NCBI GenBank assembly: GCA_033398695.1
Contig: CM065802.1
Coordinates: forward strand, 138,122,096-138,186,095
DNA length: 64,000 nucleotides
Reading direction: 5' to 3'
DNA from: Orobanche coerulescens
Taxonomy: Eukaryota; Streptophyta; Magnoliopsida; Lamiales; Orobanchaceae
Under the pieces are notes generated by a model. It was not told the origin of the DNA. It did no database searches and worked only from the letters and a program-made list of their open reading frames with translations. Below, piece after piece: positions 47,887-60,777 of the stretch; positions within the stretch are counted from its first letter, which is position 1; every line of letters begins with the position of its first letter. Position numbers and translations under genes: made by a program.

Positions 47887-48811
47887 TGTAACACCCCCAG
47901 ATCAAACCGGGAATATTACACGCCGAAGACCCTCTCCGTGAGGATCCACCAGGCTAGACATCAAAACAACACATTACATTACATACCGACGAATCAAAAT
48001 AACGGACCAATAGACCGATTTGGTCTTTCGCCACTGACTTACAAATCAAAATACATAAACTCATCCAGACTCATACCCACACAAGGGTAAAATACTTGCA
48101 ACAACTGAAGACAGCGGAAAAGACAATACAATGGACTCCGACTAACTGAACCCAAAAATGGCCTTCGTGTGATTAGTATCATTCGTCTTTCATCATCCCT
48201 CGTGCCGATCCTGTGTCTTGCTCCCGAAAACCTGCATGTACCTGGACACAATACAGATATCCACCCCCGATTACTCGGGGGTTAGCAAAACTCCACTGTT
48301 TCGCTAGTGCAAGTATAAAGTGCAAATACGAGCCATACACAACACATTCCGAGAATATAACGAAAGACTTCCCGATATATATTTAGTTAAAAATAGTTCA
48401 AGTCTTGAAAGCAGAAACGAAGCAAGTAAGCATTTTGAAAACATTTCTAAATCTCGGGAGTTTTGAAAACATCAAAAATTGAAAATGTTCTTAATTCCTC
48501 GAAAGCCATTTAGGGTCACAGCCCCAAAGTTCCTTTTTCAAAATACAAATCCGTTTAACAAAACACGGGGTCCACCACCCAACCATTCCGGTCACAAAAC
48601 ACAGGGTCCACGACCCGATCATCCACTTCAATTCACTTACAAGGACACATTACACATAACACATTAATCCTATGCCATTCTAGCCAAGAACCAAGACTCG
48701 ATATATAATGTCTCTCTACCCCAAGCACAAAGCATTGTGATACTCCGGACAATATCACAATTAACGAAAACATCAACGTCAATATCACAGCAACCACACT
48801 TGGTAACCCGT

Positions 48812-49025
48812 GGCCGTACCCATTAGTATCGGCCCCCAGAGGCCCCGTCGGACCGTCCCCAGGTGGGAAACCACTTCCGCGGCCGTACCCATTAGTATCG
48901 GCCCCCAGAGGTCCCGTCGAACCGTCCCCAGGTGGAAGAGCATCAACACACGCACCCAAGTCCACTTCCGTGGCCGTACCCATTAGTATCGGCCCCCAGA
49001 GGCCACATGCCATCCCCAGGTGGAA
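48812..49025. repeat. Tandem units in D LTR
   Basis: Three units begin GGCCGTACCCATTAGTATCG at 48812, 48881 and 48972, each including CGTCGGACCGTCCCCAGG-like text. The other LTR repeats them at about 54240-54435. Confidence 0.88.
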
Positions 49026-50158
49026 GAGTAACAACTCACAGATTACAAAACCACAACTCTCAAAGGTCAAACACACAAAATATATATAGTCGAGGTACCT
49101 TGCTAGAATGGCCACATTATCCAACACGTTCTCACGACCCAGAACTATAACAATTCACAAGGGATTACAAGATCTCAACAGCACCGAACGACACAACCAA
49201 TATCACTCGAACTCTCATATTCATCCATAACCACGTGACTCCAAGCACATAATTTCACAAGAGAATTACACTGTACATTTACCGACGCCATAATCATACA
49301 TAATGACGTCACACGAAAGTAAGGTGATCCTATACTCGTCACTAACCCACATATCCAACTAAGCATATTAATTCCCGACACACACGGTTCACCTTTACGA
49401 AAAGCATGATGGTAAATATACCGATTCTTTTGAAAAATGGTTATTAATATTTATTTAGCACATATCGACGATTACCAACCATAATATCCACAAAACACGT
49501 AATGTATGGGCAAGATACTTGCCTCGATAATCGATACCGGACACTCCTACAATCACGGCTCAGTCGGGACACCTCGAACACCTACGATTCCCCGGCGAAG
49601 GAAAAGAATACACCCACGATCGAGAAGCTTGAAGAAAACGACGAACGGAAGGGTTCCGACTCGAGTTCTTCACAAGAATTCGACCCTAACAACATATAAT
49701 CAATAAATCATCGATCATACGAGGAAGAATAATCGTAGAACGCCCGAAAACCCCTCTATGACATTTCTAGGACACTTACAAGGCATCGATCAAGAACTCG
49801 ACCAAATTGACGAATCGATACGATCCAACCATGGAATAATAAAGAAAATGATATAATATATCTAAATTATCATCAATCCATCAAAATCCTAAGTTAAATC
49901 GGATTAATCGGACGAAAACAACCAAAACCCCCAAATTCCCCAAAACTAGATTTCTAGGAAATCTGACCTGATTCGGTAGATCGGAGGATGTTATAGGACG
50001 GATGATTGACGATATGAACCTCCAAACTTCATGGATATGTTGTTAAACAACATGGCTTCAAGCTTAGAACACGCCCAGCTGCGTAAGAGGAGAAGAAGAA
50101 GGTGAAAAATGGCAAGAAAAACGTCTGCAGGGCATTTTATAGGGGTTGATTGCCCTGC

Positions 50159-50465
50159 CGGACACGGCCCGTGCCGATCGGCACGGTCGTGTCGCATAGC
50201 TGGCCGACAGGGACTCGACCGTGTCCTGCTTGACACGGTCGCGGCGCGGAGGGCCTTCCGATAGTGACCCGTCCGGCGGCTTCGGCATGACTCGGCCGTG
50301 TCACGGAACACGGTCGGGCGTGTCAGCGATCGGTTCAGCTTATCCGGAAGAGTTCGGCACGGGCCGTGTCGGGCGACACGGTCGGGTCCTGAGGCAGAGA
50401 CTCCGGCATTTCCGGACGAGTACGGCACGGGCCGTGTCGGACGACACGGCCGAGTTCGGCCGGCA
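50159..50465. repeat. CCGTGTC/GACACGG palindrome array in D LTR
   Basis: At least five inverted pairs, such as GGCCGTGTCGGACGACACGG near 50420-50445 and GACCGTGTC with GACACGGTC near 50218-50243. Composition is GC-rich compared with its surroundings. It lies 15 bp from the TATA box, in the slot where other families have TAGCG or TTACG palindromes. Confidence 0.85.
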
Positions 50466-50817
50466 GTGATCGGCCAATAACGAGCGGGTGAGCTAAAACG
50501 ACCATAACTCTCTCATCCGGACTCCGATTGACTCACCGTTTGAACCATTGGAAAGCTAACTCGATGCTCTATAATATTGCAAAGATTTAGAATTTTTGGA
50601 GTTACCAAAAATTAATGGTGACTTTACAAAGTCGAACTCCCACGTGAAAAAGTCGATTAAGGACACGGAACTCAATAAAGCGACAGAAGCGAACTCGGAT
50701 GACAAAAAGTGCAGAATTAATCATTCTCGGAATGACGAAACGGTCATGATAGAGTTGTCAAAACGAACTTCCTCCGAAAAAAGAAAATTATCGAAATTCG
50801 AAATTGCGGATATTACA

Positions 50818-53330
50818 TTCTACCCTCCTTAAAAGAAGTTTCGTCCCGAAACTTAAAACAAGTAGGGAGAAGCAATATCCCACCAGGAAAACTCAACGAG
50901 ATACGCAAGGAAATGCGTAACTTACGCCCATCGGCGAAACGTTACAAGCAACGCAAAGGAATATGCGGCGTGAAAACACGCTCCACGACGACCAACACAA
51001 CGCCGCCGTTAGGGATATAATAAAACCAACAAGTGACAAGCGTCATCAACTGGATAATACAATCAAGTCAATTATCCGAACAAACACAAAACACAATGGA
51101 CGAAAATCAATACGATTGACCAACCCAACGGTACATCAATCAAAACGCGAGTCAATCGCTGAACATATACGGAATTCCACCGCCCAAGGGTTGGAAGATC
51201 GAAAACGAGACTAATTTTCCGAACTTGAAAAGGTCACAACGATATATAGATCAATTTGGGACAATATCAGAACTCGCTCGAATGATAAAGGTGAGAAACA
51301 ACACCAGGTCAGAAGCATCAACGAACACGGTCAGTCGATACGATTGGGCGAAGCGAGAAGAGAAAGAAAGAAAAATGCGGGTATTACATCATATCACCTT
51401 TAAAAGAGGTTTCGTCCCGAAACCTAAACAACGAAACGAAGTCTTTGGAATAGCAACCTTCGACCATATCCTCTTGGTTCACATCCGATCTTCATGGCCA
51501 TTAGTATCGTGGTCACGACTGCGTCCTCTGCCCATCGGCATACTAAGCGAATTCCCACTCAATACGATTGCACAACTTCGCAAAATATTATACTAAGGTA
51601 CCAACTCAGCACGACATATCACATGAGGTAACCAATAACAACTCGAAAAGAAAATCCACGAGGTATCCTTTTAAAGGAAATCTTTTGAAAATCCTTGGAT
51701 TTGTATACCTATTTAAAATAAACTTTAAAAGTACTTTTGGTACCTCGGGTTGTTTCATCAAAACTTGCAAACAACATACTTTAACCGTCTCATTTGAAAT
51801 CATTTCAAGTCATCATGCCTCTACGTATCATCATCACCGTTAACAACTAACAAGTTAACCATGTAAGATCATCAAATCATTCTTACATACTCTAATATTT
51901 CCAAATCCGAGTTTGAACTTTACATCGAGTGAGATTTTTCATCTTTCACTATATATTTTTGAAAATAAAAATCGTATTGGTTTTTGAAATAAAATATTTT
52001 TTTGGTGTGAAAGATTTTGAAAATCATTCACTCAAATTATTTGAAAATGCAAAAATACGATAAAATCATTTTCGAAATTTCTCCCCACACTTCACAAACA
52101 TCAACGACGGTAAAATTTTACAAAATGTTCAAGGTACTTTAAAACAACTCTTTCAAATACCGTCGAGGTTTTATTTGAGAATCCTAGGCCGGCTCGCAAA
52201 TTTCAAACAATTTCCAAAGTTCATACGAAGCCGCCGGCTAATCGCACTTGCACAAACTTATGAAAGTTTTAGAAAAGCGTGTTCGAACACACTCGCAGCA
52301 GACATAATTTATCAATTCATCAAACACAATCAATTATCACCTAGCAATACGAAAAGTCTTAACACACATTCACGCACAACAGTTGTTATCACTAGACACC
52401 ACGTAGAGAATACAACTACAGGTGATTGGCCGCAAAAGTTAGACCTAATGGCTATAATGCGGTTCCATAGCCTCTGCCCAGACTGACTAACGCTCGCTAC
52501 AACACATATTTAGCGTGCGCTACCCATGCTGCATTAGCGCGCGCTAGCCTTACACTTAGCGTGCGCTAACGGTTCTATTTTAGCAACATGATTGCGAACA
52601 TATATACGACATTACTGGAATCGAAGGTCACAATTAAACAGCAACAATATTCGAATCTCAAAGCCATCGATTCACATATTTACAACACATCATGAGCAAC
52701 CATCAAAAGGCAATTGTCATTCAAAACCGAAAAGTTAAAAGCAAGGATCACGTCTTGAGTATATTTTGCAGAACTCATTTGAGTTCAAGACTCGTGTTTT
52801 GAAAACTTATAGTACACAGTGGAAAAGAATTATCAATAATTCGAGTTTTCAGAACTTTCAGCCTTGTGGTCAACATACGAAAATCAACTTTTTCCTCCCT
52901 TGGAGGGCATTTTAAAAATTTTTACGTGACTCCCCGAAAGGATTCGAAAACTTAAAATTCCAAGGTTTATACTCTTGCAAGAAAAACGATTTATACAAAG
53001 ATACATTCAGCAATATCATTCTACATTTTAGCGCAAGACGGGAATCAACAAATATATGTCACTTACTCACGATGCACCTTCAAATACTAACTACATAAAA
53101 CAGAATCACACAGGCTCATATAGCTAGTGGTACAACCTGTAGTAGGGAGACTTACATCCACAGATCGCACGAAGATGATGGCTGCACCCTGATACTAATC
53201 ACGGCCGACATTCCAAACGACGCGTCGCGACACGACATCAGTCAGACTCAATCTGACAAGAGAAGACCCAACAATACACGATTTGGACCCGGCGGCTAGG
53301 TTTCCGCAACCTAAGCTCCGATACCATAAA
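50818..53330 (-). other. Element D interior, noncoding and composite
   Basis: No protein domain. Besides its own purine tract (50818-50850) it has a second LTR-end plus purine-tract junction (GCGGGTATTACA at about 51379-51395, then CCTTTAAAAGAGGTTTCGTCCCGAAACC), and a tetrad of TAGCGTGCGCTA-type palindromes at 52487-52580, a motif absent from its LTRs. This suggests the interior was assembled from pieces of other elements. Confidence 0.8.
52487..52580. repeat. Four TAGCGTGCGCTA-type palindromes inside element D
   Basis: Copies: TAACGCTCGCTA (degenerate), TAGCGTGCGCTA, TAGCGCGCGCTA and TAGCGTGCGCTA. A tetrad, as in A, B and C, but without a TATA box next to it. Confidence 0.88.
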
Positions 53331-56221
53331 TGTAACACCCCAGATCAAGCGGGAATATTACACGCCGCGAGACCCTCTCGTGAGGATCCACGAGCTAGAC
53401 ATCAAAACAACACATTACATTACATACAAGCGAATCAAAATAACGGACGATAGACCGATTTGGTCTTTCGCCACCGACTTACAAATCAAAATACATAAAC
53501 TCATCCAGACTCATACCCACACAAGGGTAAAATACTTGCAACAAGCGAAGACAATGGAAAAGACAATACAATGGACTCAGACTAATCGAACCCAAAGCGG
53601 CCTTCGTGTGATTAGTATCATTCGTCTTTCATCATCCCTCGTGCCGATCTCGTGTCTTGCTCGAAAAACTGCATGTGCACGGACACAATACGGATATCCA
53701 CCCCGATTACTCGGGGTTAGCAAAACTCCTTTGTTTCGCTAGTGCAGTATAAAGTGCAAATACGAGCCATACACAACACATTCCGAGAATATAACGAAAG
53801 ACTTCCCGAGATATATTTAGTTAAAAATAGTTCAAGTCTTGAAAGCGAACGAAGCAAGTAAGCATTTTGAAAACATTTCCAAATCTCGGGAGTTTTGAAA
53901 ACATCAAAAATTGAAAATGTTCTTAATTCCTCGAAAGCCATTTAGGGTCACATGACCCCAGTTCATTTTCAAAATACAAATCCGTTTAACAAAACACGGG
54001 GTCCACGACCCAACCATTCGGTCACAAAACACGGGGTCCACGACCCGATCATCCACTTCAATTCACTTACAGGACACATTACACATAACACATTAATCTA
54101 TGCCATTCTAGCGAAGCACCAAGACTCGATATATAATGTCTCTCGACCCCGAGCACAAAGCATTGTGATACTAGGACAATATCACAATTAACGAAAACAT
54201 CAACGTCAATATCACAAAGAACCACACTTGGTAACCCGTGGCGTACCCATTAGTATCGGCCCCGAGGCCCGTCGGACCGTCCCGGTGGGAAACCACTTCG
54301 CGGCCGTACCCATTAGTATCGGCCCCCGGAGGTCCCGTCGAACCGTCCCAGTGGAAGAGCATCAACACACGCACCCAAGTCCACTTAGTGGCCGTACCCA
54401 TTAGTATCGGCCCCGGAGGCCACATGCCATCCCGGTGGAAGAGTAACAACTCACAGTTACAAAACCACAAATCTCAAAGGTCAAACACACAAAATATATA
54501 TAGTCGAGGTACCTTGCTAGAATGGCCACATTATCCAACACGTTCTCACGACCCAGAACTATAACAATTCACAAGGGATTACAAGATCTCAACAGCACCG
54601 AACGACACAACCAATATCACTCGAACTCTCATATTCATCCATAACCACGTGACTCCAAGCACATAATTTCACAAGAGAATTACATTTGTACATTTACCGA
54701 CGCCATAATCATACATAATGACGTCACACGAAAGTAAGGTGATCCTATACTCGTCACTAACCCACATATCCAACTAAGCATATTAATTCCCGACACACAA
54801 GGTTCACCTTTACGAAAAGCATGATGGTAAATATACCGATTCTTTTGAAAAATGGTTATTAATATTTATTTAGCACATATCGACGATTAACAACCATAAT
54901 ATCCACAAAACACGTAATGTATGGGCAAGATACTTGCCTCGATAATCGATACCGGACACTCCTACAATCACGGCTCAGTCGGGACACCTCGAACACCTAC
55001 GATTCCCGTGAAGGAAAAGAATACACCCACGATCGAGAAGCTTGAAGAAAACGACGAACGGAAGGGTTCCGACTCGAGTTCTTCACAAGAATTCGACCCT
55101 AACAACATATAATCAATAAATCATCGATCATACGAGGAAGAATAATCGTAGAACGCCCAAAAACCCCTCTATGACATTTTACCGGACACTTACAAGGCAT
55201 CGATCAAGAACTCGACCAAATTGATGAATCGATACGATCCAACCATGGAATAATAAAGAAAATGATATAATATATCTAAATTATCATCAATCCATCAAAA
55301 TCCTAAGTTAAATCGGATTAATCGGACGAAAACAACCAAAACCCCCAAATTCCCCAAAACTAGATTTCTAGGAAATCGGCACTGGTCAGTAGATCGGAGG
55401 ATGTTATAGGACGGATGATTGACGATATGAACCTCCAAACTTCATGGATATGTTGTTAAACAACATGGCTTAAAGCTTAGAACACGCCCAGCTGCGTAAG
55501 AGGAGAAGAAGAAGGTGAAAAATGGCAAGAAAAACGTCTGCAGGGCCTTTTATAGGGGTTGGCGCCTGCCGGACACGGCCGTGCCGATCGGCACGGTCGT
55601 GTCGCCGGTGGCGGCGAGGACTCGGCCGTGTCTGCCCGGCTGACACGGTCGCGGCGCGGAGGGCCTTCCGATAGTGACCGTCCGACGGCGACTTCGGCAT
55701 GAATCGGCCGTGTCTGGAACACGGTCGGGCGTGTCGGCGATCGGTTCAGCTTATCCGGAAGAGTTCGGCCGGGCCGTGTCGGACGACACGGTCGGGTCCT
55801 GATGCAGAGACTCCGGCATTTCCGGACGAGTGCAGCACGGGCCGTGTCGGACGGCCGAGTTCGGCCGCGGTGATCGGCGATAACGGCGGGTGAGCTAAAA
55901 CGACCATAACTCTCTCGTCCGGACTCCGATTGACTCACCGTTTGAACCATTGGAAAGCTAACTCGATGCTCTATAATATTGCAAAGATTTAGAATTTTTG
56001 GAGTTACCAAAAATTAATGGTGACTTTACAAAGTCGAACTTCCACGTGAAAAAGTCGATTAAGGACACGGAACTCAACAAAACGACACTGAAACGAACTC
56101 GGATGACAAAAAGTGCAGAATTAATCATTCTCGGAATGATGAAACGGTCATGATAGAGTTGTCAAAACGAACTTCCTCCGAAAAAAGAAAATTACCGAAA
56201 TTCGAAATTGCGGATATTACA
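53331..56221 (-). repeat. Element D 5' LTR
   Basis: 2891 bp. Same parts as the left LTR, with many short differences at CCAG, CTG and CAG sites. The TATA box is near 55547-55556 and the palindrome array is about 55565-55870. Confidence 0.93.
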
Positions 56222-56226
56222 TATGT

Positions 56227-56875
56227 AACAATTCCTCAAGCTGTTTCTTCAGCTCGTACATCTTAGTTGGCGCCATCCGGTATGGTGCTCTGGAAATAGG
56301 TGCGGCTCCAGGCTCCAATTCGATATTAAACTCTACATCTTTCCGCGGAGGTAACCCAGGTAGCTCATCAGGGAATACGTCTGAGAATTCGTTCACAACC
56401 GGAATGGATGAGAGCTCTACTCCTTCTTCCTTCTTCATGGCATAACACCAAAATCCGTGACAACCCTGGTCTAGCAATTTAACTGCTTTCATGGCTTTGA
56501 TTACTTTCCCTAAGCTTCCTGGTCTCCATCCTTCGAATAGGTGTTCAAACCCGTCATCAGCAATAATCGAAATAACTCTCTTTCGATAATTCAAAATAGC
56601 CCCATATCGGTCGAGCCAATCATCTCAAAGAATTAAATCGTCACCTTGAATGTCGACCACGATAATATTTGACGGCCAATTTCTCCCTCCTATAGACACA
56701 GGAAAATCTCTACCTTCTAGAGTTCCCACAATTCTCTCCCCACTCGGTAAACCCACAACATAAGGTTCACAATCATGTAAACACGAGATTTAAATGATTA
56801 ACACAGTTCAAAGATATGAAAGAATGCGTAGCTCATGAATCGAATAAGACACTAACTGGTTGCAAAAGGATCTGA
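56227..56875 (-). pseudogene. Element A protease end and RT start
   Basis: 56217-56594 reads [38 protein letters not shown] and [19 protein letters not shown], the linker and RT N-terminus. The protease body at about 56600-56875 is frameshifted, with LFDS at its start. Element D inserted in the LLHKGYIQP codons; both sides join in frame when D and one TATGT copy are disregarded. Confidence 0.85.
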
Positions 56876-58137
56876 ATCGTACCTGATGCAACAACAGTGT
56901 TCTGATCATCTGACCTCCTCATCTCGTACAGGCGTGGAGGAACAAACCCAGCACTGGATGCCTCTCTTTTCCTGGCATTTTGCTGCTGAAAACCACTTTG
57001 TTGTGTCAGGTTCACACTTGTCTCTTTCGGAACTTGTGCTGTAGTGCATGTACCAACCAAACTAGTCACATTACTGCAAAAAGTCGCACGGTGCCCTTCC
57101 TGCCCACATTCAAAACAGGTCACAGAAGGAGCGGAGCAATCACACCGAACATGCCCTGCTTGACCACAGTTATAACACTTCTTCGATGCGTCTGAAACTG
57201 TTGATGTTGTCTGGAACTTCTTTCCACCTCAAGAAGGATACGGAGGTTTCTTGGATGAATGAAATGAAGACTGGCCCTTGCGGGGCCCACTACTCTTGTT
57301 CTCAGTGAAGTTGTCAGACACTTTCTGCTTCTTTGCTTTTGCAAATTTCTCCACCGCTGTCTCTTTCATCTCGTAGGCTAGTGCCTTGTCCTGATACTAC
57401 CGCAGAGTAGAACATTCAAATCCAGACATATACTGTTGAATCTCCGGCTTCATCCGCATGTCGAAATGAAAAATCTTTTCCGCCTCGGTCCTGACCAAAT
57501 GTCGCACGCAGGTCAGCTAGTGATTAAAAGTCTTGATTATGTCTATCACAGATACCTCCAAATTCTGCGGTGAGAAAAACTCTCGGACTCTAGCTTCTCT
57601 AACTGGATGTGGGCAGTACTGAGCTTCCATCATTAACTTGAATTCTGTCCAGTCATCATGATGATCCTCGGGTCGAATGGCCTTCCACCAGTCGAAAGCC
57701 TCCCCAGTCAGAAAACACTGAGCGATCGGAACCTTTCGGTCATCAGGACAGTTAATCCCCGCAAATATTTTATCTAACTCCTTCAACCAGTGATCCCAAG
57801 TAGGCATATCGGCAGAACCGTTGAATTTTGGTGGGTGTAATTTGACCACTTCTGTAAGCCACTTATCTCCCCGATTATCCTCGTTGCGCTGCTGGCCCAT
57901 CGTCGTCTGCATGCGGTCAACCACCTGAGCAAACTGGGTCATCTGAGCGACCACCTATTGAAGCACTCCCGGCATGTTAGGATTTGCGTCATCATTTACT
58001 GATTCCTGTTGTCCTCCAGAATGAGAATCAGTTTGATTAGTTGATACATCCAGGGTAGATGATGAATCTTCCTGTCTCGCATTACCACGTCCGCGTCCAC
58101 GACCCCCTCTCAACATACTGTAGACACAAATACTCAA
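56833..58137 (-). pseudogene. Element A gag with two zinc knuckles
   Basis: Gag starts MSICVYSMLRGGRGRGRG or at the internal Met near 58116, and includes THQ-like PPKFNGSADMPTWDHWLKEL and LTGEAFDWWKAIRP. Nonsense codons occur after GVLQ (about 57955) and after IKTFNH (about 57517). Two CCHC knuckles follow, CYNCGQAGHVRCDC and CFECGQEGHRATFC, where the third spacing is normal. It is broken but easily aligned with C gag. Confidence 0.87.
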
Positions 58138-58342
58138 TATTTAGGGCAAAATCTTCTAAAAGAAAATCCGTCAATATCCACGAAACACAAAATAAATAAA
58201 ACGGTAGTATATGAGATTAGGAAACTTACAACCACGGTCCACATGACGACGCTGGTTGTGCAGTGATGTTATAATGACCAATAAATTGGACGACATAAAC
58301 AGACCCAACTAAACCCGACTGCCAAGATATCCATGAATCTTA

Positions 58343-58359
58343 TCTCCGATACCATATTC
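58343..58359 (-). other. Element A primer-binding site
   Basis: On the minus strand TGGTATCGGAGA begins five bases from the 5' LTR end. It resembles the complement of the tRNA-iMet 3' end (TGGTATCAGAGC). Confidence 0.8.
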
Positions 58360-60777
58360 TGTAACACCCCGAGATATTCGGAATAATTACAGCACCGTAA
58401 ACCCTTTATATAAGAATTTACAAGGCTAAATTAAAGAAATGTGGAATATTACAAAAATACCATAAAATTTAGTAGTTCGGTAACTGGTTCAACAACCCAA
58501 ATGAATCCAATTATTACAACATTTCAAATCATCAACAAGACACACGTACTCGAGTACTGTAAATAACAACAGAATTATAAGACAACACGACGGATAACAT
58601 CACTGAGCCCCTTCGTTATCATGTCGGTACTGTGGTTGCTTCCCCGCTCCTCGGCTACCTGAACATCAAAACAAATGTCCACCCCCGAAGGGGCTAACAA
58701 AATGATGCTAGTACAAGTATCATAATATACAAACTCATATATGCAACAACGATGCATGGAAAAATACATAACACGGACTTCCGCTACCGGAATCCAACAA
58801 TGCAAATCCTCATAATTCCATCAACACAACATGGGTAATCCAATGATCCAGCGCCCTCAGCATAGATCCCAAGAGGATCCCGTCAGACCAACATGAGGTG
58901 GAAAAACCCGTCCAATGATCCAGCGCCCTCAGCATAGATCCCAGGATGATCCCGTAGGACCAACATGAGGTGGACATCCGATCCAGCGCCCTCAGCATAG
59001 ATCGCTCGATCCCTTCGGATCAACACAACATACGCTAACACAAGTATGCATACACATATGTAAAAATCGATATGTCCATCAACATGAACATACAAGTAAT
59101 TGATAACGAATATCATGACAATTCAATGGAAATAATCTCATGCTCAACAACATGAATAAACAATATGCATGATCAAAATCACCAATATTAAACCAACTTC
59201 AAAATACGATACTTGTCTTAGAAATATGGCAAGAATGTAAATACTTCAATGATTTCAACAAACTCGAAGGCTGCCTCCTTCGATCAACCGTTCGCAATGC
59301 TCGGCCCTCTAAATAAATAGGAAAATAACGACAACTCAAAACAAATTAAATGTACGAACATCTTACGTCTACTACGGCTGGGTTAACTCTCTAAGTTAGC
59401 TGGCTCACAGTTCAACTCACCCGACAAACGTTCGGTCGATCTAGAGACATTCAAATCATCATAAATTCGTACTTCGATTCCTAGTTATTGATTCCATTAC
59501 TAGGTTCGGTTATAACACCTTTCAATCCGAGTTTAAGATTAATTCATACCTACACTTCGTTCTTCTACAAGCTATCTTCTTTGCCAAAGTTTTACGTTTA
59601 TGGTAATTGTTACCTATCAACACCCTTCGTTCTAATTATCAATATGAAGATAAACATGTCTAGAAATAATTACGAGTCATGAATTACGTTGAATATCACC
59701 TCATACTATCCAGGGATTATTTCTTAGTGACCACTCTAAGAATTCTTCTTCTTGCAGCATCCCATTCTAGGTGATGATAATAACAATACACCGGCATACA
59801 AGTGATTCGGAAAAGACAACCAAAAATATGCAACAATCTCATAAATCAAATCTTAGATTCAACTCAATAAGGTTCGATTACGATCTTCTTACTCAAAGGA
59901 GTTCTAACATGATTACTTCAAATTATTAAGGTATGGTGTTCAACTTAATGAGTTATCATAGTTCCGGGATAAAGGTCATAATAAGAACATGAGTTCTAAG
60001 CTCGGGTAGCGACACATACCTTATACGGAAAGAAAAGATGAAAACACTTGATGAACTCAACGTTGGACGCTTGAACACAAATCCTCAAAGCTCCTTGCCT
60101 TAAATGATATGTTAGGAGGGTGATATGAGGGTTGAAGATGGAGAGGGTAACTCTTAAAGTCGCGGAAATTGAGTGGGGGTTGAAGTGGCATCTGAAAAAT
60201 GAAAGGAGGTGTTGTCCTATATATAGAAAATAGTTATTAGCGCGCGCTTCGGCTCTTTATTAGCGTGCGCTAATGGGCTTGCAGTCTACTGACTCTGTCT
60301 GATCTTGGTTTAGCGTGCGCTAAAAACCAATGGTTAGCGTGCGCTAACGGCTGAACAAAAGTTCACTAACCTCACTGTACTCAGCTTAGCATGCGCTAGC
60401 CTCAAGCCCTTAGTGTGCACTAAGCACCGTTGACTCGACTTTTCCAAAAGCCGTACAGATTCATCCCGACATGTTCACAACAAAATCCATGGTCTGATCT
60501 CATCTACCAACCTGTCTCAATCAGGCTGAACACATATAGCATGCGCTAAGTCTCATCCTTAGCGTACGCTAGCTTACACAATTAGCGCGCGCTACACTTA
60601 AACGTTAGCGTGCGCTACATGTGCACAAATACAAGCATGAGATAGCATCTATGAAATCATACGGTCATCAATACAGGATCAAGAAATACGGAGGTTTATA
60701 CTCAAATCGAAGTACAACATTCTATGCCACAATGTTCAAATACAGATAAAATACACAATAATTATCTAGGCATTACA
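58360..60777 (-). repeat. Element A 5' LTR, uninterrupted
   Basis: Starts TGTAACACCCCGAG and ends ATCTAGGCATTACA, 2418 bp. It is the intact counterpart of the split 3' LTR and the empty-site control for elements B, LARD and the MITE. It includes the TTCG hairpin (58682-58693), tandem units (58846-59010), TATA box (60217-60226) and palindromes (60238-60620). Confidence 0.92.

Larger units (their letters stand above)
47887..50817 (-). repeat. Element D 3' LTR
   Basis: 2931 bp. From the left, it has an acceptor-like site (48241/48242), an 8-bp-stem hairpin (48263-48282), 69-91 bp tandem units (48812-49025), donor-like GAG/GCAAGT (49523/49522), a TATA box (50135-50143), and CCGTGTC/GACACGG palindromes (50159-50465). 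Confidence 0.93.
47887..56221 (-). mobile_element. Non-autonomous Ty3-type element D, inserted in element A pol
   Basis: Flanked by TATGT at 47882-47886 and 56222-56226. LTRs are 47887-50817 and 53331-56221. The 2.5-kb interior lacks gag and pol. A primer site (ATGGTATCGGAGC, minus) abuts the right LTR and the purine tract abuts the left. It interrupts element A RT between LLHKG and its continuation; element C shows the uninterrupted codons. Confidence 0.93.
12946..60777 (-). mobile_element. Ty3/gypsy element A (Tekay/Del-like chromovirus), heavily interrupted
   Basis: The LTRs begin TGTAACACCC and end TATTACA/CATTACA on the plus strand. Subtracting nested elements, its size is about 9.7 kb, matching element C. 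The primer site (TGGTATCGGAGA, minus, 58343-58354) lies beside the right LTR, so transcription runs leftward. Interior order from the right is gag, zinc knuckles, protease, RT, RNase H, integrase, chromodomain-like tail. Insertions B, LARD and the MITE sit in its 3' LTR and D in pol. Flanking 5-mers CCGCC (12941-12945) and CCCCC (60778-60782) may be a decayed target duplication. Confidence 0.9.

Noticed and set aside
49991..50480. Arg/Pro-rich ORFs on both strands in D LTR
   Set aside because: Low-stop GC-rich palindrome sequence; the sister LTR frames differ.
51225..52486. ORFs of 90-123 codons in D interior
   Set aside because: No gag, pol or host domain; they lie in a composite noncoding interior.
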